NCBI GenBank assembly: GCA_910579775.1 | Contig: CAJTUE010000014.1 | Coordinates: 1-25,492, forward strand | Origin: an uncultured Oscillospiraceae bacterium | Lineage (GTDB): Bacteria > Bacillota > Clostridia > Oscillospirales > Oscillospiraceae | Length of the DNA: 25,492 nt | Direction of reading: 5' to 3' | Shown: positions 1-8,474 of the stretch, piece by piece | How the letters are laid out: the number at the start of each line of letters is the position of its first letter | Numbering within the stretch: position 1 is the stretch's first letter | Notes under the pieces: model-generated | Seen by the model: the letters and a program-made list of their open reading frames with translations, nothing else | Told to the model about the DNA's origin: nothing | Databases searched by the model: none | Made by a program: the position numbers and the translations under genes

Positions 1-3000
1 GAATTTCCGCCTTGACCAACTCTTCACCGTTCTTGTCGGTGACGGTGATGGTCACGTCGCCGTCCTTGGTGGTAACAGTCTCCGACTTGGTCCCATCCGG
101 CTGCTCCACGGTTACTGTCTTAGAACCGTCGGGCTTGGTCACGGTAATGACCTTGCTGCCGTCCTCGCGGGTCTCGGTCTTGGTGGTCTCCGCAGGAGTA
201 CCGCCGCCGGTAGAACCGCTGCCGGGCTTCTTCAACCCGGACTGAGCGGACTTCAGCGCGGAGACAGCAGCATCCACGTCAGCCTGAGTAATACCATCAG
301 GACTACTGAACATGACCAAGGCCGCATCGCGGGCGGTGGTGAACTTTTCCCAGGCTGCGTCGCTGGCGCTACCCTTCTCCACGTCCTTGGCGGCGTTGAT
401 GGCGGCCTCAAGGGCGGTCAGATCCAACTCGTCCGGATCGGTAGCCACTTCCAGTCCTTCAACAGCGGCCAACAGGTCGGTCTTGGCCTTGTCCACCTGC
501 TCCTGGGTGGCGTCTCCGTTGATGAGCACCGCCTTAGCTGCGGCCACGGCCTCCTGGAAGACGCCCCAAGAAGCGTTGGTGTAGTTATCGTTGGGCTTGG
601 TAGCCACCTTATTGTACTCCGTTCTCAGCGCGGAGAAATCAACGGGGTCAAGCTCCTTGCGTTCCAGAGCGGTCTTGGCGTTGAAGAGAGCCTTATAGGC
701 GCTCTCAATAGCAGCCTTGGTGGAATCGTCGTTGATGGCTTTGGCGGCGGTGAGAGCTTCGGCCAGCGTCTCCCAGGTCTCGGCGGTGTAGTCGTTCTCC
801 ACCAACTCATCCATCTCGGCAATGAGGTTATTGAGGTCGGTGCGGTCAGGGATGAGGGTAAAGTTCTGCCCCGTGAGGTTTGCGCTGCCCACAGTAATGG
901 TCTTCTCAGTTCCCTGGAAGAAGGGGGCAGAGACCTTCACGGTGTAGCTGCCCGGCTCCACCCGGGAAATCTGGTAAGCACCTAGGGCATTGGTGGTAGT
1001 ACCGGCCACGCGTTCCTCGCCCTTGTAGAGCTCTACCGCCGCGCCGGAGACAGCCGCGCCGCTGCGGGCCTCTACCTCGCCGGAGACGTTGTACACGCCC
1101 TCGGCAGCGTCAGCACGGATGATACGGATGTTATCAATAATATACTCCGTGCCGGGATGAAGCCTCATGTTAAAGCCCACGTAGCCAGCCTCCGTGATCA
1201 TGCTGGGTAGTGTGGTGGAGGCATCCACGTCGTAGATTTTTACGCCGTCAACATATACCTGGAAACTCATGTTGTTCATCACCGCACGAACATTACGGGT
1301 GACATTACCGTTCAAGCCGATGGCTTTTTCCGTTACAGAAGTGTATCCCGATGTAGGACTCCCCTGGTCGTTCCAATGCTCCACAAACCATTTTGTGACC
1401 GCATCCTCCTGACCTACAAAAACGCGGTTGACGTTGTCCACCGTGCCCTCCTGTCCGCGGAAGGTGATGCCCAAGCGCTCGCCGTTGTTGGTCAGAGGCA
1501 CTACGTCAAAGGAGAAGGTCCCGTTGGCCATGGTAATGGTCTTATCCACCACGTTATTCAGATGGCGGGTCTCGCCGCTGCCTGCGTTCCATGTGATTTT
1601 TAAAGCGCCGCTGCCGTTGTACTCGGTGGCCTCAATAGTAGGAAGGTTCGCCATGTCGTCGGGCACTAGATAGCCCATCATGGAGATGTCGCCGTTGTTA
1701 AAGTCGTTCACATACGCACCGGGAGCTTCTGCTTCCAAAGTTATGCTCTGTCCGGTGACGCTGGGCGCTGTTTTCGTCACCGATATCGCGTCGGTGGTGG
1801 TAACGTTATAGCCGGTGGCCTGAGCCTTGATGCGGTAGGCGCCGGGGAGTAGTTCCACGCCGCTCTTGCTGACGAACTGGAAGGTGCCATCGGCGCCGGT
1901 AGTGATCGTCAGGCCCACAGGGATGTAGCTCCCGTCCTCCAGGGTCAGCTCCACACCCTCCACAGGGGCGTTGTCGGCGTTCTTCACCATGCCGGAGATG
2001 GAGACCACGGCCTTCTCCAACTTGTTCATGGCGGCGGTCAGCGCAGCCAGTGCCTCTGTGACCTGCTGTGTGGTAGCATTCTCAGTGTCAAACACGGTGT
2101 GACCGTCATTGCGGGCCGCCACGAAGGCATCCCAGGCACCCACTTCCGTCTCAGTATAGATCTCCGGCACCATGGCGTCGGCCTCCTGAAGTTTGAGGGC
2201 CAACTCGTTCTTCTCGGCAGGGGCCAGCTCGATCTTCAGGTTATCCAGAACAAAGTCCAGATAGCCGCCGAAGGCGGAAGCAGAGCCGGAGGTCCCCTTA
2301 TTGTCGGCGTTGTCCTTGGAGTAGATGCCTATCCAGGTCTGGCCGCTCTTGCTGCCCACCACGGTGAACTTGACGTGGCCCACATTGGCCTTGTGCACGT
2401 TGGTCGTGAGAGTACAACCCTCGGCGGTGGGATTTGCCGGTACTTCTGTCAAGAGGGTCTCATCCAAATTGATGACATCGGTGAGGTTATCAAAGTTGGT
2501 ATACGCGCCATCGCCCACCACCGCCACATAGGAACCGGCGGAGCCCAACTCGTAGTCAAATTCCACAGTATAGACGCCATCCGGCTGGAAGCGGAAGTTC
2601 TGTGGGATGGTCTGATAGACTAGGTTCTGGCGGCCATGGAGGCCGTTGACCTTGACAGACCAGTTACCATCAATGACGTCGTCCATCTTCTTCACGTCCC
2701 AGCCCGCCTGGGTAAAGGGGGTGTTCAGCTCGGAGACATGGGTGCGGTTGTCCGCCACGCCCTCCACAGGCCCGACCACGAAGGGCCAGATACCCTGAGG
2801 TACGTTCTCGAAATCCTGATACAGGCTGGAGACCACATCGGTGGCGTTGCCATCGGTATCAAGAACATACTCTACAGGACTCTCCGTCGTGCCCTTGCCA
2901 GACTGGGCGGTCTGACCCGCACCAAAGCCGGAGTAGTTGAAGCCGTACTCCACCGTACGGACGTCGTCCACATAGGCGTTGCCTCGGCCCGCTTCCCGTG

Positions 3001-6000
3001 AGATGGTCAAGGTATAGGTCTTGTCCGCCTCCGGGGTAAAGTAGAGGAACATGTTCTGGAAGTAACTTCCCCCGGCCTCCGGGCCATGGCCGTTGTGGAG
3101 ATAATAGGAACTGACATAGTTGTGGGCAATAGACTTGGCCGTATAGTTGGTGGCCACCACCTTGCCGGTGTTGTCAGTAATGGTCATGGTCACCTTGGCA
3201 TCGGAACGGTTGTCCACCGCCATATAGGTGACGTAGCTCTTCCCTGCCTCCAGGCCGTTGAAGTCCTGGCTCACAGAGACCGCGCCCACCATCTTGAGGA
3301 TGCCGATGCCCTCGGAATTGGTGGTGTGCACGGCGGAGCCGATGCCCTCCACGGTCCAGGGGCAGTCAGCCCGGGCGGTGTCCAGGTTGAAGGAGGGGTC
3401 CTCAAGGTAGAGACCCGCGCCATAGGTGATCTGGGGCGGGTTACCCTTGTTCTCGCCGGGAACGACCACGTAGCAGGTCTCAGCCTCGGCGTTCAGGGTG
3501 ATCTTGCCGTCAACGATCTTCACGCTCTTGCCCTGTCCGCGGCCCTGATCGGAGAGGGGGTAGACCCAAACATTAGCCAGAGTCTTCCAGTTCTCCTGGA
3601 GCTCCCAGGTTGAGATGCCGCCCTTGGCATTCCAGTGGTAAAGCTTCTCGTCCTCCACCTTGGTGACGCGGCTGCCGTCAGCCTTCCAGTACCAGGGGAT
3701 AAGATACTTGAGGGTGGCCTTGCTGGCCGGGAAGCGCCTGTCCTCGCCGGCGGAAGCGGGGGCGCCCTCCGCGATCTTCTTGCCGTTCAGCGTGATAACG
3801 CGGGAACGGTACGCCACCTCGGAGGAGGCGCCATCCTCGTAATCATAGTGGTCATCGGGAATCGTATCAAGACCGCGGGTGACCATGATCTCGTCCCCGT
3901 CACCGGCCAGCATGATCTGGTTCTCCGGCGTCCAAAGGACGGTGCCGCCGTATGTGTTCCAGCGGTTGTTCTGGCTGTCATAGTTCTGCAACGTGACCGT
4001 ACCGTCCTCGTTCTCAACGGTCCGCTCAGCGGTCTTACTGGAGCTGTTGGCGCTGACCCACCACCACATCTCAGTGGGCTTGGTGGCGTTGGTCCACTCC
4101 ATAATGTCATAGTGTTGAAGGAACTTAGTAGCCACCATCTGGTTAAAGGTGTTGTAGATGGAGAGGTCATACTCACCGTCGCCCTGCCAGCCCTCGAAGC
4201 CCTGCATAGCCGGACCGCCGAGCAACGGGGCGTTGGCCGCACCGCCGAAGGTGGCAAAGTCCGCCGGGAAGGAGTCCTTATATTCATTCAGGAGGAAACG
4301 TAGGACATTGCTGTTCAGCTTGCCCTTGTCGGAGTAGTTGCCGTAGGTATAGTCGGTAACCCAGTGCTGGAAAGTGGACTCATAGGGGTTGGCCCAGGAC
4401 CACTCATGAGCGATGCGCCACTGGTCATGTCCGTTGGCAATGATATTCTGGGACAGAGCGCGGGTCATGAAGTCATTTTCCGTACCAGAGGTGTTGTTGC
4501 CCCACACGTCCACGTACACCACGAAGGGATGACCCTTCACAATGTTGTAAAGCTTGTTCCAGCGCTGAAGCTGGAGGCCGGAGGCATAGTCGTACACACC
4601 GTTGATCTTAATGCCCTGGTCGATCCAGTTCCAACCGTACTGCATAACGTTGCCCGAATTGCGGCGGACTTGCTTCACGTCGTCAATGGCCTCAGCGTAG
4701 AACTCGGAGGCGTTGGTGTGGATACCGAAGACGGCACCCAGCTTCTCACCTTCCTCCATCAGGGTCTTCATGTCGTCCGGGCCGCCCATGCGGATGCCGA
4801 TGTTGTCATACTGGGGATGGTTGGAGTCGTGACCCTCGCCGGCGTAGCCCTTCAGGAGCACAAACTGGCCCAGGCCGTCGGTGTGGGCGGCCACCCGCTT
4901 CACGTTGTCCAGAGCAATAAGGAATGGGTTGGTAGCCATAGAGCCAAAGTTCATGGAGATGCGGAGATTCACCGCGTCGGCCACATTGGCGCTACCGGCA
5001 GGGATGTGGAGGATGGTCTCCCGGAGTGCAATGGCGCCGTCTTGCCAATCCACAGTGCCATTACCATTCTCGTCCCCGGCAATGACTACCTTGGCGTACG
5101 GGGTCTCCAGGGGGGACCGGATCTTCTGCTCCGCAGTGAGTTCAGCCGCCTTGTCGCCCCCGGCCTCATCCCGGGTAATGTCGTGATCGTAGTACCACAG
5201 GGTGCTACCCAGACCAATGGAGGTGGTAGTGTCGCCGTCCTTGGCCTCAAACTGAGCGCGGACGGGATAGTTCGCACTTCCGGCAGAGCCGCTAACAGCA
5301 TATGCCGAATTGCTGGACAGGCCGGCGGACAGCTGATCGTTGGAGACGAAGGCCGCAAAGAAGTCCTCCTTATACTTGCTGGTGGCGGAGGACAGATTGC
5401 CCGCGGCAGGGTACTCGACATCGCCGCTGCTAATGGTGTTGGACGCCAACTTAGCTCCCTTCACCTTCGCCTCATTCTGGGTGGATCGGACGGACACCAA
5501 GCTGTGATTGGGGATGGCAATATTGTCCACAGGGTGGGCCAGACGGTTGGCCGCCTTGGCGGCAGTATCAGCGCCGGCGTACTCTACGTTGGTGATGTAG
5601 AAGCCCAAAGTGCGGCCCTTGGACGCGCTGGTCGCGTCGTTCACGTCCTGGAGTCCCACCCGGATCTCCGCGGTGATGGTGGCGGTCACGCCGGAACCGT
5701 TGTTGTTGGTCTCGTCGATCACCATGGTGTATGTGACCTTGGTGGGATCGGCCTCATTGAAGCTGCTGGTCACCGTGGGCTTGACAGCCTTGCCTTCGTC
5801 GGTCATGGTCTCAATGGCGCCGTTGATAAGAATGGTGTCCAGCTCGGCGGTCTGGCCCAGCATGACCAGTGGCTGGTCGTTGGCGTCCTTCAGCTTCTTC
5901 ATGGTGTAGTCGATGACCTGGGGGAAACCCTGGGCCACCCGCACGTCCATGTCCTCGGTGGACAGGGTGTAGAAAGGAATGACCCGGTCGGCCAGTTTGA

Positions 6001-8254
6001 TAGTGCCCGCATCCACGTCGGCGGTGCCCACCGCCCCCACTGTTACCTTCACAGTGGCGGTCTCATAGCCTTCGATCCCGATGGTCAGGGTGTGTTCCCC
6101 TTCCACTGCGCCGATAATGGTGAAATTACCGTTCTCGTCGCAAGCCACGCCGGGCTTTCCTTCCTCCGTCCGCTTGTCAGAGGACACGGCGGCCCCGTGA
6201 ATGGGCTTGTTGTTCTTATCTACTACCTTACCGGTGATCTTGGGCAGCTCACGCAGGGCGAAGTCCACGCTGTTCAAAGTGTTTTTGTCCGCGCCGGCGC
6301 TCACCGTTACGCTCTTGCTCTCGGTGGTGTATCCGTCCAAGGTGGCCTGGAGGGTGTAGGCTGTGTCGCTGACAGGCACCGCCAGCTTATAGGAGCCGAT
6401 GGCGTCCGTGGTTGCCTTATAGGCCTCGTTGCCCGCACCGGCAACGCTCACCACTGCCCCTTCCAGGGCCTTGCTGCCGCACTTTACCGCGCCGCTCACA
6501 TAGCGGGCGTTAGTGGTCTCCTGGCCGGAGTAGTAGAGGTCGGAAATGCGGATGCGGGTATGCCGTTCGCTCTGCCGGGCAGTATCCTCATACCGCTTGC
6601 CGCCCACAAAGAAGGACACTTGGTCATGTTCGGTGCTAAGGCCAGCCATATTGCAGTCGGTTTTTGCCTCCTGGCCGTTAACCTTCACCGTCATCGTTGC
6701 GTTGTCCCATGTAAACTCAAACTGAATCGGCTGACCTACGGTCGGAACGGCCTGGCTCAAATTCCCATAGCCGCCATTACCACCAAAGCTCTGGTACTGC
6801 CAGTTCTCATCGCCAAAGTTGATCATATACCCCTGGTTGCTCAGGTTAGACTTGATAACGACGCCAAAGGCAATATAATCCGGCACACCATCCGGACTCT
6901 CCTTCACGCTCTCAGGAGTCAAGGTAAAGGACAGGGTCTTTTTGCCCGTGCTCGTACTCTTTGCCAGGGCCTCGTTCATCTTGGGGCTGGTAAATAGGGC
7001 GGGCAAAATAGAGGAGTTCAGCTTGTAGCCGTTGTCGTTGCCCGAGGTGAGCAGCAGTTCACCGTCCTTCACCACGGGATCGCTGCTGCCAGTCCGTTTG
7101 GTACTGTCCACCTGATACCAATCCCCATTGTTCACACCGTCGGTGGGGATCTGGATCAGGTCTGTTTCTTCCAGCGCCACCGCAGGAGCAGTGACGTCGG
7201 CGGTCCCGATGGTCACGCTCTGGGTCGCGGTCACGTAGCCCGTCTTGGTATAAGTAAGGGTGTATGTTCCGGCGCTCAGTCCACTCATGGTGTAAGTACC
7301 GTTGGCGTCGGTGGTGGTCGACTTGCCGTTCGTGCTCACCGTCACATCGGCCACAGCCTTGCCGCCGGAGGTCACTGAGCCGGAAATGTCGTACACCGTC
7401 TCGGTAGCCTGACCGGTGTAGTGAACGTTGGACAGCTTCAATGTGGTCGCACTACTATTCTTCGTAGCTACCTTAAAGCCAACACCCTTGAGGCCATCGG
7501 TATTATCACCATCGAGGGCTGGAACCGAGGTCAAGGTGCAGTCACTCGGCAGAGCGACAACTTCGCCGCCAATTTTAAAGGAGGAAATCCCCTCTGACTC
7601 TGTCCATTTGATTTCAAAGTCAACCGGCACGTTCGCCGCCATATCCGGGCCGGTAAAGCCGGGATAACCGTAATTGCTGGCGCCGAAGTTTTCGGTAAAC
7701 CACCCTGTGCTTTCACCCGAGGGATAGCCAATTTGATATGTATGGATGTTTGCCCCTGTCGTTCCATCATATCTGAGCAAGAGGGCAAACCCCATCCATG
7801 CGCCAGTGCCCGACGGCGTCAAGGTGAAGGAAAGAGTTCTTTCCACTTCATCTGCCAATGCCGACAACGCCTTGTTCATATCAGTATCAACAAAGATAGC
7901 TGGATTCTGACCGTTTATATTATTACCATTGGCTGCGGCAGCGGACAGCACAATTTTCCCTTCCTCTTTTGCGGGTTCAACAGATCCTGTAACCTTGCTG
8001 CCTTCAATCTGCACCCATGTATCAGCCACAGCGCCGTCTGTTGGCACTTCGCTCGCTGCCGGCTCCGCGATGTCACCATCATTCTCCGGCGCGTCCACCG
8101 GAAGCTCGGCCTTTCCGGCCTCGTTCATCTCCGCTTCCGCGGGGACAGCCGCGATCTCTTCATCCCAGCGGGCCAGCGCCGCCATGGGGAGAAGGGTCAG
8201 CACCATTGCCATGCAAAGGAGCAGTGCTAACAGCCGATTTCCACTTCTTTTCAT
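1..8254 (-). CDS. Secreted multidomain GH101 endo-alpha-N-acetylgalactosaminidase (3' end beyond window)
   Basis: One open frame of 2751 codons without a stop, starting ATG after AGGAGGG. Residues 1–28 form a signal peptide (MKRSGNRLLALLL..., ending ALA). By reading: LamG-like ~100–285 and ~390–579; CarboxypepD_reg-like ~285–355, ~580–665, ~669–745; GH101 N-terminal beta region ~755–1090 with a Ca-loop-like GDENGNGTVDWQDG near 1060; TIM barrel ~1093–1398; beta-sandwich to ~1599; galactose-binding-like domains ~1612–1772 and ~1809–2008; FIVAR ~2012–2082; CarboxypepD_reg ~2083–2172; LamG-like ~2176–2385; CarboxypepD_reg ~2386–2465; FIVAR x3 ~2469–2673; charged linker to the edge. Family hallmarks are LLKGYAGEGHDS, IHTNASEFY, YVDVWGN (Asp1249, predicted nucleophile), HEWSWANPYESTFQHW (Glu1284, predicted acid/base) and VYQTIPQNFRF. 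GH101 enzymes release Gal-beta-1,3-GalNAc from Ser/Thr of mucin-type glycoproteins, outside the cell. The missing C-terminus probably carries a wall anchor such as SLH. The domain borders are estimates; the GH101 call is firm. Confidence 0.93.
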   Translation of the reverse strand, partial: MKRSGNRLLALLLCMAMVLTLLPMAALARWDEEIAAVPAEAEMNEAGKAELPVDAPENDGDIAEPAASEVPTDGAVADTWVQIEGSKVTGSVEPAKEEGKIVLSAAAANGNNINGQNPAIFVDTDMNKALSALADEVERTLSFTLTPSGTGAWMGFALLLRYDGTTGANIHTYQIGYPSGESTGWFTENFGASNYGYPGFTGPDMAANVPVDFEIKWTESEGISSFKIGGEVVALPSDCTLTSVPALDGDNTDGLKGVGFKVATKNSSATTLKLSNVHYTGQATETVYDISGSVTSGGKAVADVTVSTNGKSTTTDANGTYTMSGLSAGTYTLTYTKTGYVTATQSVTIGTADVTAPAVALEETDLIQIPTDGVNNGDWYQVDSTKRTGSSDPVVKDGELLLTSGNDNGYKLNSSILPALFTSPKMNEALAKSTSTGKKTLSFTLTPESVKESPDGVPDYIAFGVVIKSNLSNQGYMINFGDENWQYQSFGGNGGYGNLSQAVPTVGQPIQFEFTWDNATMTVKVNGQEAKTDCNMAGLSTEHDQVSFFVGGKRYEDTARQSERHTRIRISDLYYSGQETTNARYVSGAVKCGSKALEGAVVSVAGAGNEAYKATTDAIGSYKLAVPVSDTAYTLQATLDGYTTESKSVTVSAGADKNTLNSVDFALRELPKITGKVVDKNNKPIHGAAVSSDKRTEEGKPGVACDENGNFTIIGAVEGEHTLTIGIEGYETATVKVTVGAVGTADVDAGTIKLADRVIPFYTLSTEDMDVRVAQGFPQVIDYTMKKLKDANDQPLVMLGQTAELDTILINGAIETMTDEGKAVKPTVTSSFNEADPTKVTYTMVIDETNNNGSGVTATITAEIRVGLQDVNDATSASKGRTLGFYITNVEYAGADTAAKAANRLAHPVDNIAIPNHSLVSVRSTQNEAKVKGAKLASNTISSGDVEYPAAGNLSSATSKYKEDFFAAFVSNDQLSAGLSSNSAYAVSGSAGSANYPVRAQFEAKDGDTTTSIGLGSTLWYYDHDITRDEAGGDKAAELTAEQKIRSPLETPYAKVVIAGDENGNGTVDWQDGAIALRETILHIPAGSANVADAVNLRISMNFGSMATNPFLIALDNVKRVAAHTDGLGQFVLLKGYAGEGHDSNHPQYDNIGIRMGGPDDMKTLMEEGEKLGAVFGIHTNASEFYAEAIDDVKQVRRNSGNVMQYGWNWIDQGIKINGVYDYASGLQLQRWNKLYNIVKGHPFVVYVDVWGNNTSGTENDFMTRALSQNIIANGHDQWRIAHEWSWANPYESTFQHWVTDYTYGNYSDKGKLNSNVLRFLLNEYKDSFPADFATFGGAANAPLLGGPAMQGFEGWQGDGEYDLSIYNTFNQMVATKFLQHYDIMEWTNATKPTEMWWWVSANSSSKTAERTVENEDGTVTLQNYDSQNNRWNTYGGTVLWTPENQIMLAGDGDEIMVTRGLDTIPDDHYDYEDGASSEVAYRSRVITLNGKKIAEGAPASAGEDRRFPASKATLKYLIPWYWKADGSRVTKVEDEKLYHWNAKGGISTWELQENWKTLANVWVYPLSDQGRGQGKSVKIVDGKITLNAEAETCYVVVPGENKGNPPQITYGAGLYLEDPSFNLDTARADCPWTVEGIGSAVHTTNSEGIGILKMVGAVSVSQDFNGLEAGKSYVTYMAVDNRSDAKVTMTITDNTGKVVATNYTAKSIAHNYVSSYYLHNGHGPEAGGSYFQNMFLYFTPEADKTYTLTISREAGRGNAYVDDVRTVEYGFNYSGFGAGQTAQSGKGTTESPVEYVLDTDGNATDVVSSLYQDFENVPQGIWPFVVGPVEGVADNRTHVSELNTPFTQAGWDVKKMDDVIDGNWSVKVNGLHGRQNLVYQTIPQNFRFQPDGVYTVEFDYELGSAGSYVAVVGDGAYTNFDNLTDVINLDETLLTEVPANPTAEGCTLTTNVHKANVGHVKFTVVGSKSGQTWIGIYSKDNADNKGTSGSASAFGGYLDFVLDNLKIELAPAEKNELALKLQEADAMVPEIYTETEVGAWDAFVAARNDGHTVFDTENATTQQVTEALAALTAAMNKLEKAVVSISGMVKNADNAPVEGVELTLEDGSYIPVGLTITTGADGTFQFVSKSGVELLPGAYRIKAQATGYNVTTTDAISVTKTAPSVTGQSITLEAEAPGAYVNDFNNGDISMMGYLVPDDMANLPTIEATEYNGSGALKITWNAGSGETRHLNNVVDKTITMANGTFSFDVVPLTNNGERLGITFRGQEGTVDNVNRVFVGQEDAVTKWFVEHWNDQGSPTSGYTSVTEKAIGLNGNVTRNVRAVMNNMSFQVYVDGVKIYDVDASTTLPSMITEAGYVGFNMRLHPGTEYIIDNIRIIRADAAEGVYNVSGEVEARSGAAVSGAAVELYKGEERVAGTTTNALGAYQISRVEPGSYTVKVSAPFFQGTEKTITVGSANLTGQNFTLIPDRTDLNNLIAEMDELVENDYTAETWETLAEALTAAKAINDDSTKAAIESAYKALFNAKTALERKELDPVDFSALRTEYNKVATKPNDNYTNASWGVFQEAVAAAKAVLINGDATQEQVDKAKTDLLAAVEGLEVATDPDELDLTALEAAINAAKDVEKGSASDAAWEKFTTARDAALVMFSSPDGITQADVDAAVSALKSAQSGLKKPGSGSTGGGTPAETTKTETREDGSKVITVTKPDGSKTVTVEQPDGTKSETVTTKDGDVTITVTDKNGEELVKAEI

Positions 8255-8283
8255 ACTGTGTCCCTCCTGTGAGTAATGATCCT

Positions 8284-8308
8284 GGGTCAGAGAGTCCCTC
8301 TCTGACCC
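8284..8308 (-). repeat. Perfect 11-bp hairpin in the GH101 leader
   Basis: Arms GGGTCAGAGAG (8284–8294) and CTCTCTGACCC (8298–8308) pair perfectly around loop TCC. There is no T-run after it on the minus strand, so it does not look like a simple intrinsic terminator. It lies between the palindromic site and the ribosome binding site of the GH101 gene. It could stabilise the mRNA or bind a regulator. Confidence 0.7.
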
Positions 8309-8310
8309 GT

Positions 8311-8328
8311 TGAGGGTATATACCCTCA
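8311..8328. promoter_or_regulatory. 18-bp perfect palindrome, candidate operator
   Basis: TGAGGGTATATACCCTCA equals its own reverse complement. It lies at about +5 to +22 relative to the predicted start of the GH101 transcript, a usual place for a repressor operator. As RNA it would also fold into a hairpin. The regulator is unknown and no regulator gene is adjacent. Confidence 0.5.
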
Positions 8329-8339
8329 CAGATATTTCA

Positions 8340-8367
8340 ATTATACCACTTTTGTGTAATATTTCAA
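8340..8367 (-). promoter_or_regulatory. Sigma-A-type promoter of the GH101 gene
   Basis: Read on the minus strand: -35 TTGAAA (8362–8367), 16-bp spacer, -10 TATAAT (8340–8345) preceded by TGG, an extended -10. A 10-bp direct repeat (ATTGAAATAT on the minus strand) occurs at 8359–8368, covering the -35, and again at 8332–8341, at the -10/start region. The strong consensus match suggests high expression unless repressed. Confidence 0.75.
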
Positions 8368-8474
8368 TAGTCACTACATGAAAACTACAATTTTTGTGCA
8401 TATTGTACATCTTTGGCGGTTAGAAACCCGAAAAGCCCTCTGCCCCAATCATTTGACCCGCAACGGTTTCCGGA

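Larger units (their letters stand above)
8254..8331 (-). promoter_or_regulatory. Structured 5' leader of the GH101 gene
   Basis: The predicted transcript starts near 8333. The leader holds an 18-bp palindrome (8311–8328), an 11-bp hairpin with a 3-nt loop (8284–8308) and the ribosome binding site AGGAGGG (8262–8268), 7 nt before the ATG. The first transcribed bases, CUGUGAG (8331–8325), are complementary to CUCACAG (8273–8267), which runs into the ribosome binding site. The complementarity is seen directly; a regulatory role is inference. Confidence 0.45.

Noticed and set aside
2099..4303. Several plus-strand frames (174, 121, 175 and 222 codons) in a row
   Set aside because: All are in the complementary phase to the continuous GH101 coding frame and lack domain similarity or ribosome binding sites.
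4364..6997. Plus-strand open frame of 877 codons
   Set aside because: It lies wholly opposite the GH101 gene. Its product is rich in Val/Gly/His/Leu with no recognisable domain, as expected for the antisense frame of a GC-rich gene, and no promoter or ribosome binding site supports it.
8370..8474. Search for a terminator after spoIIR
   Set aside because: No stem of convincing length followed by a T-run on the minus strand was found. Transcription may read toward the GH101 promoter region, or a weak terminator was missed.
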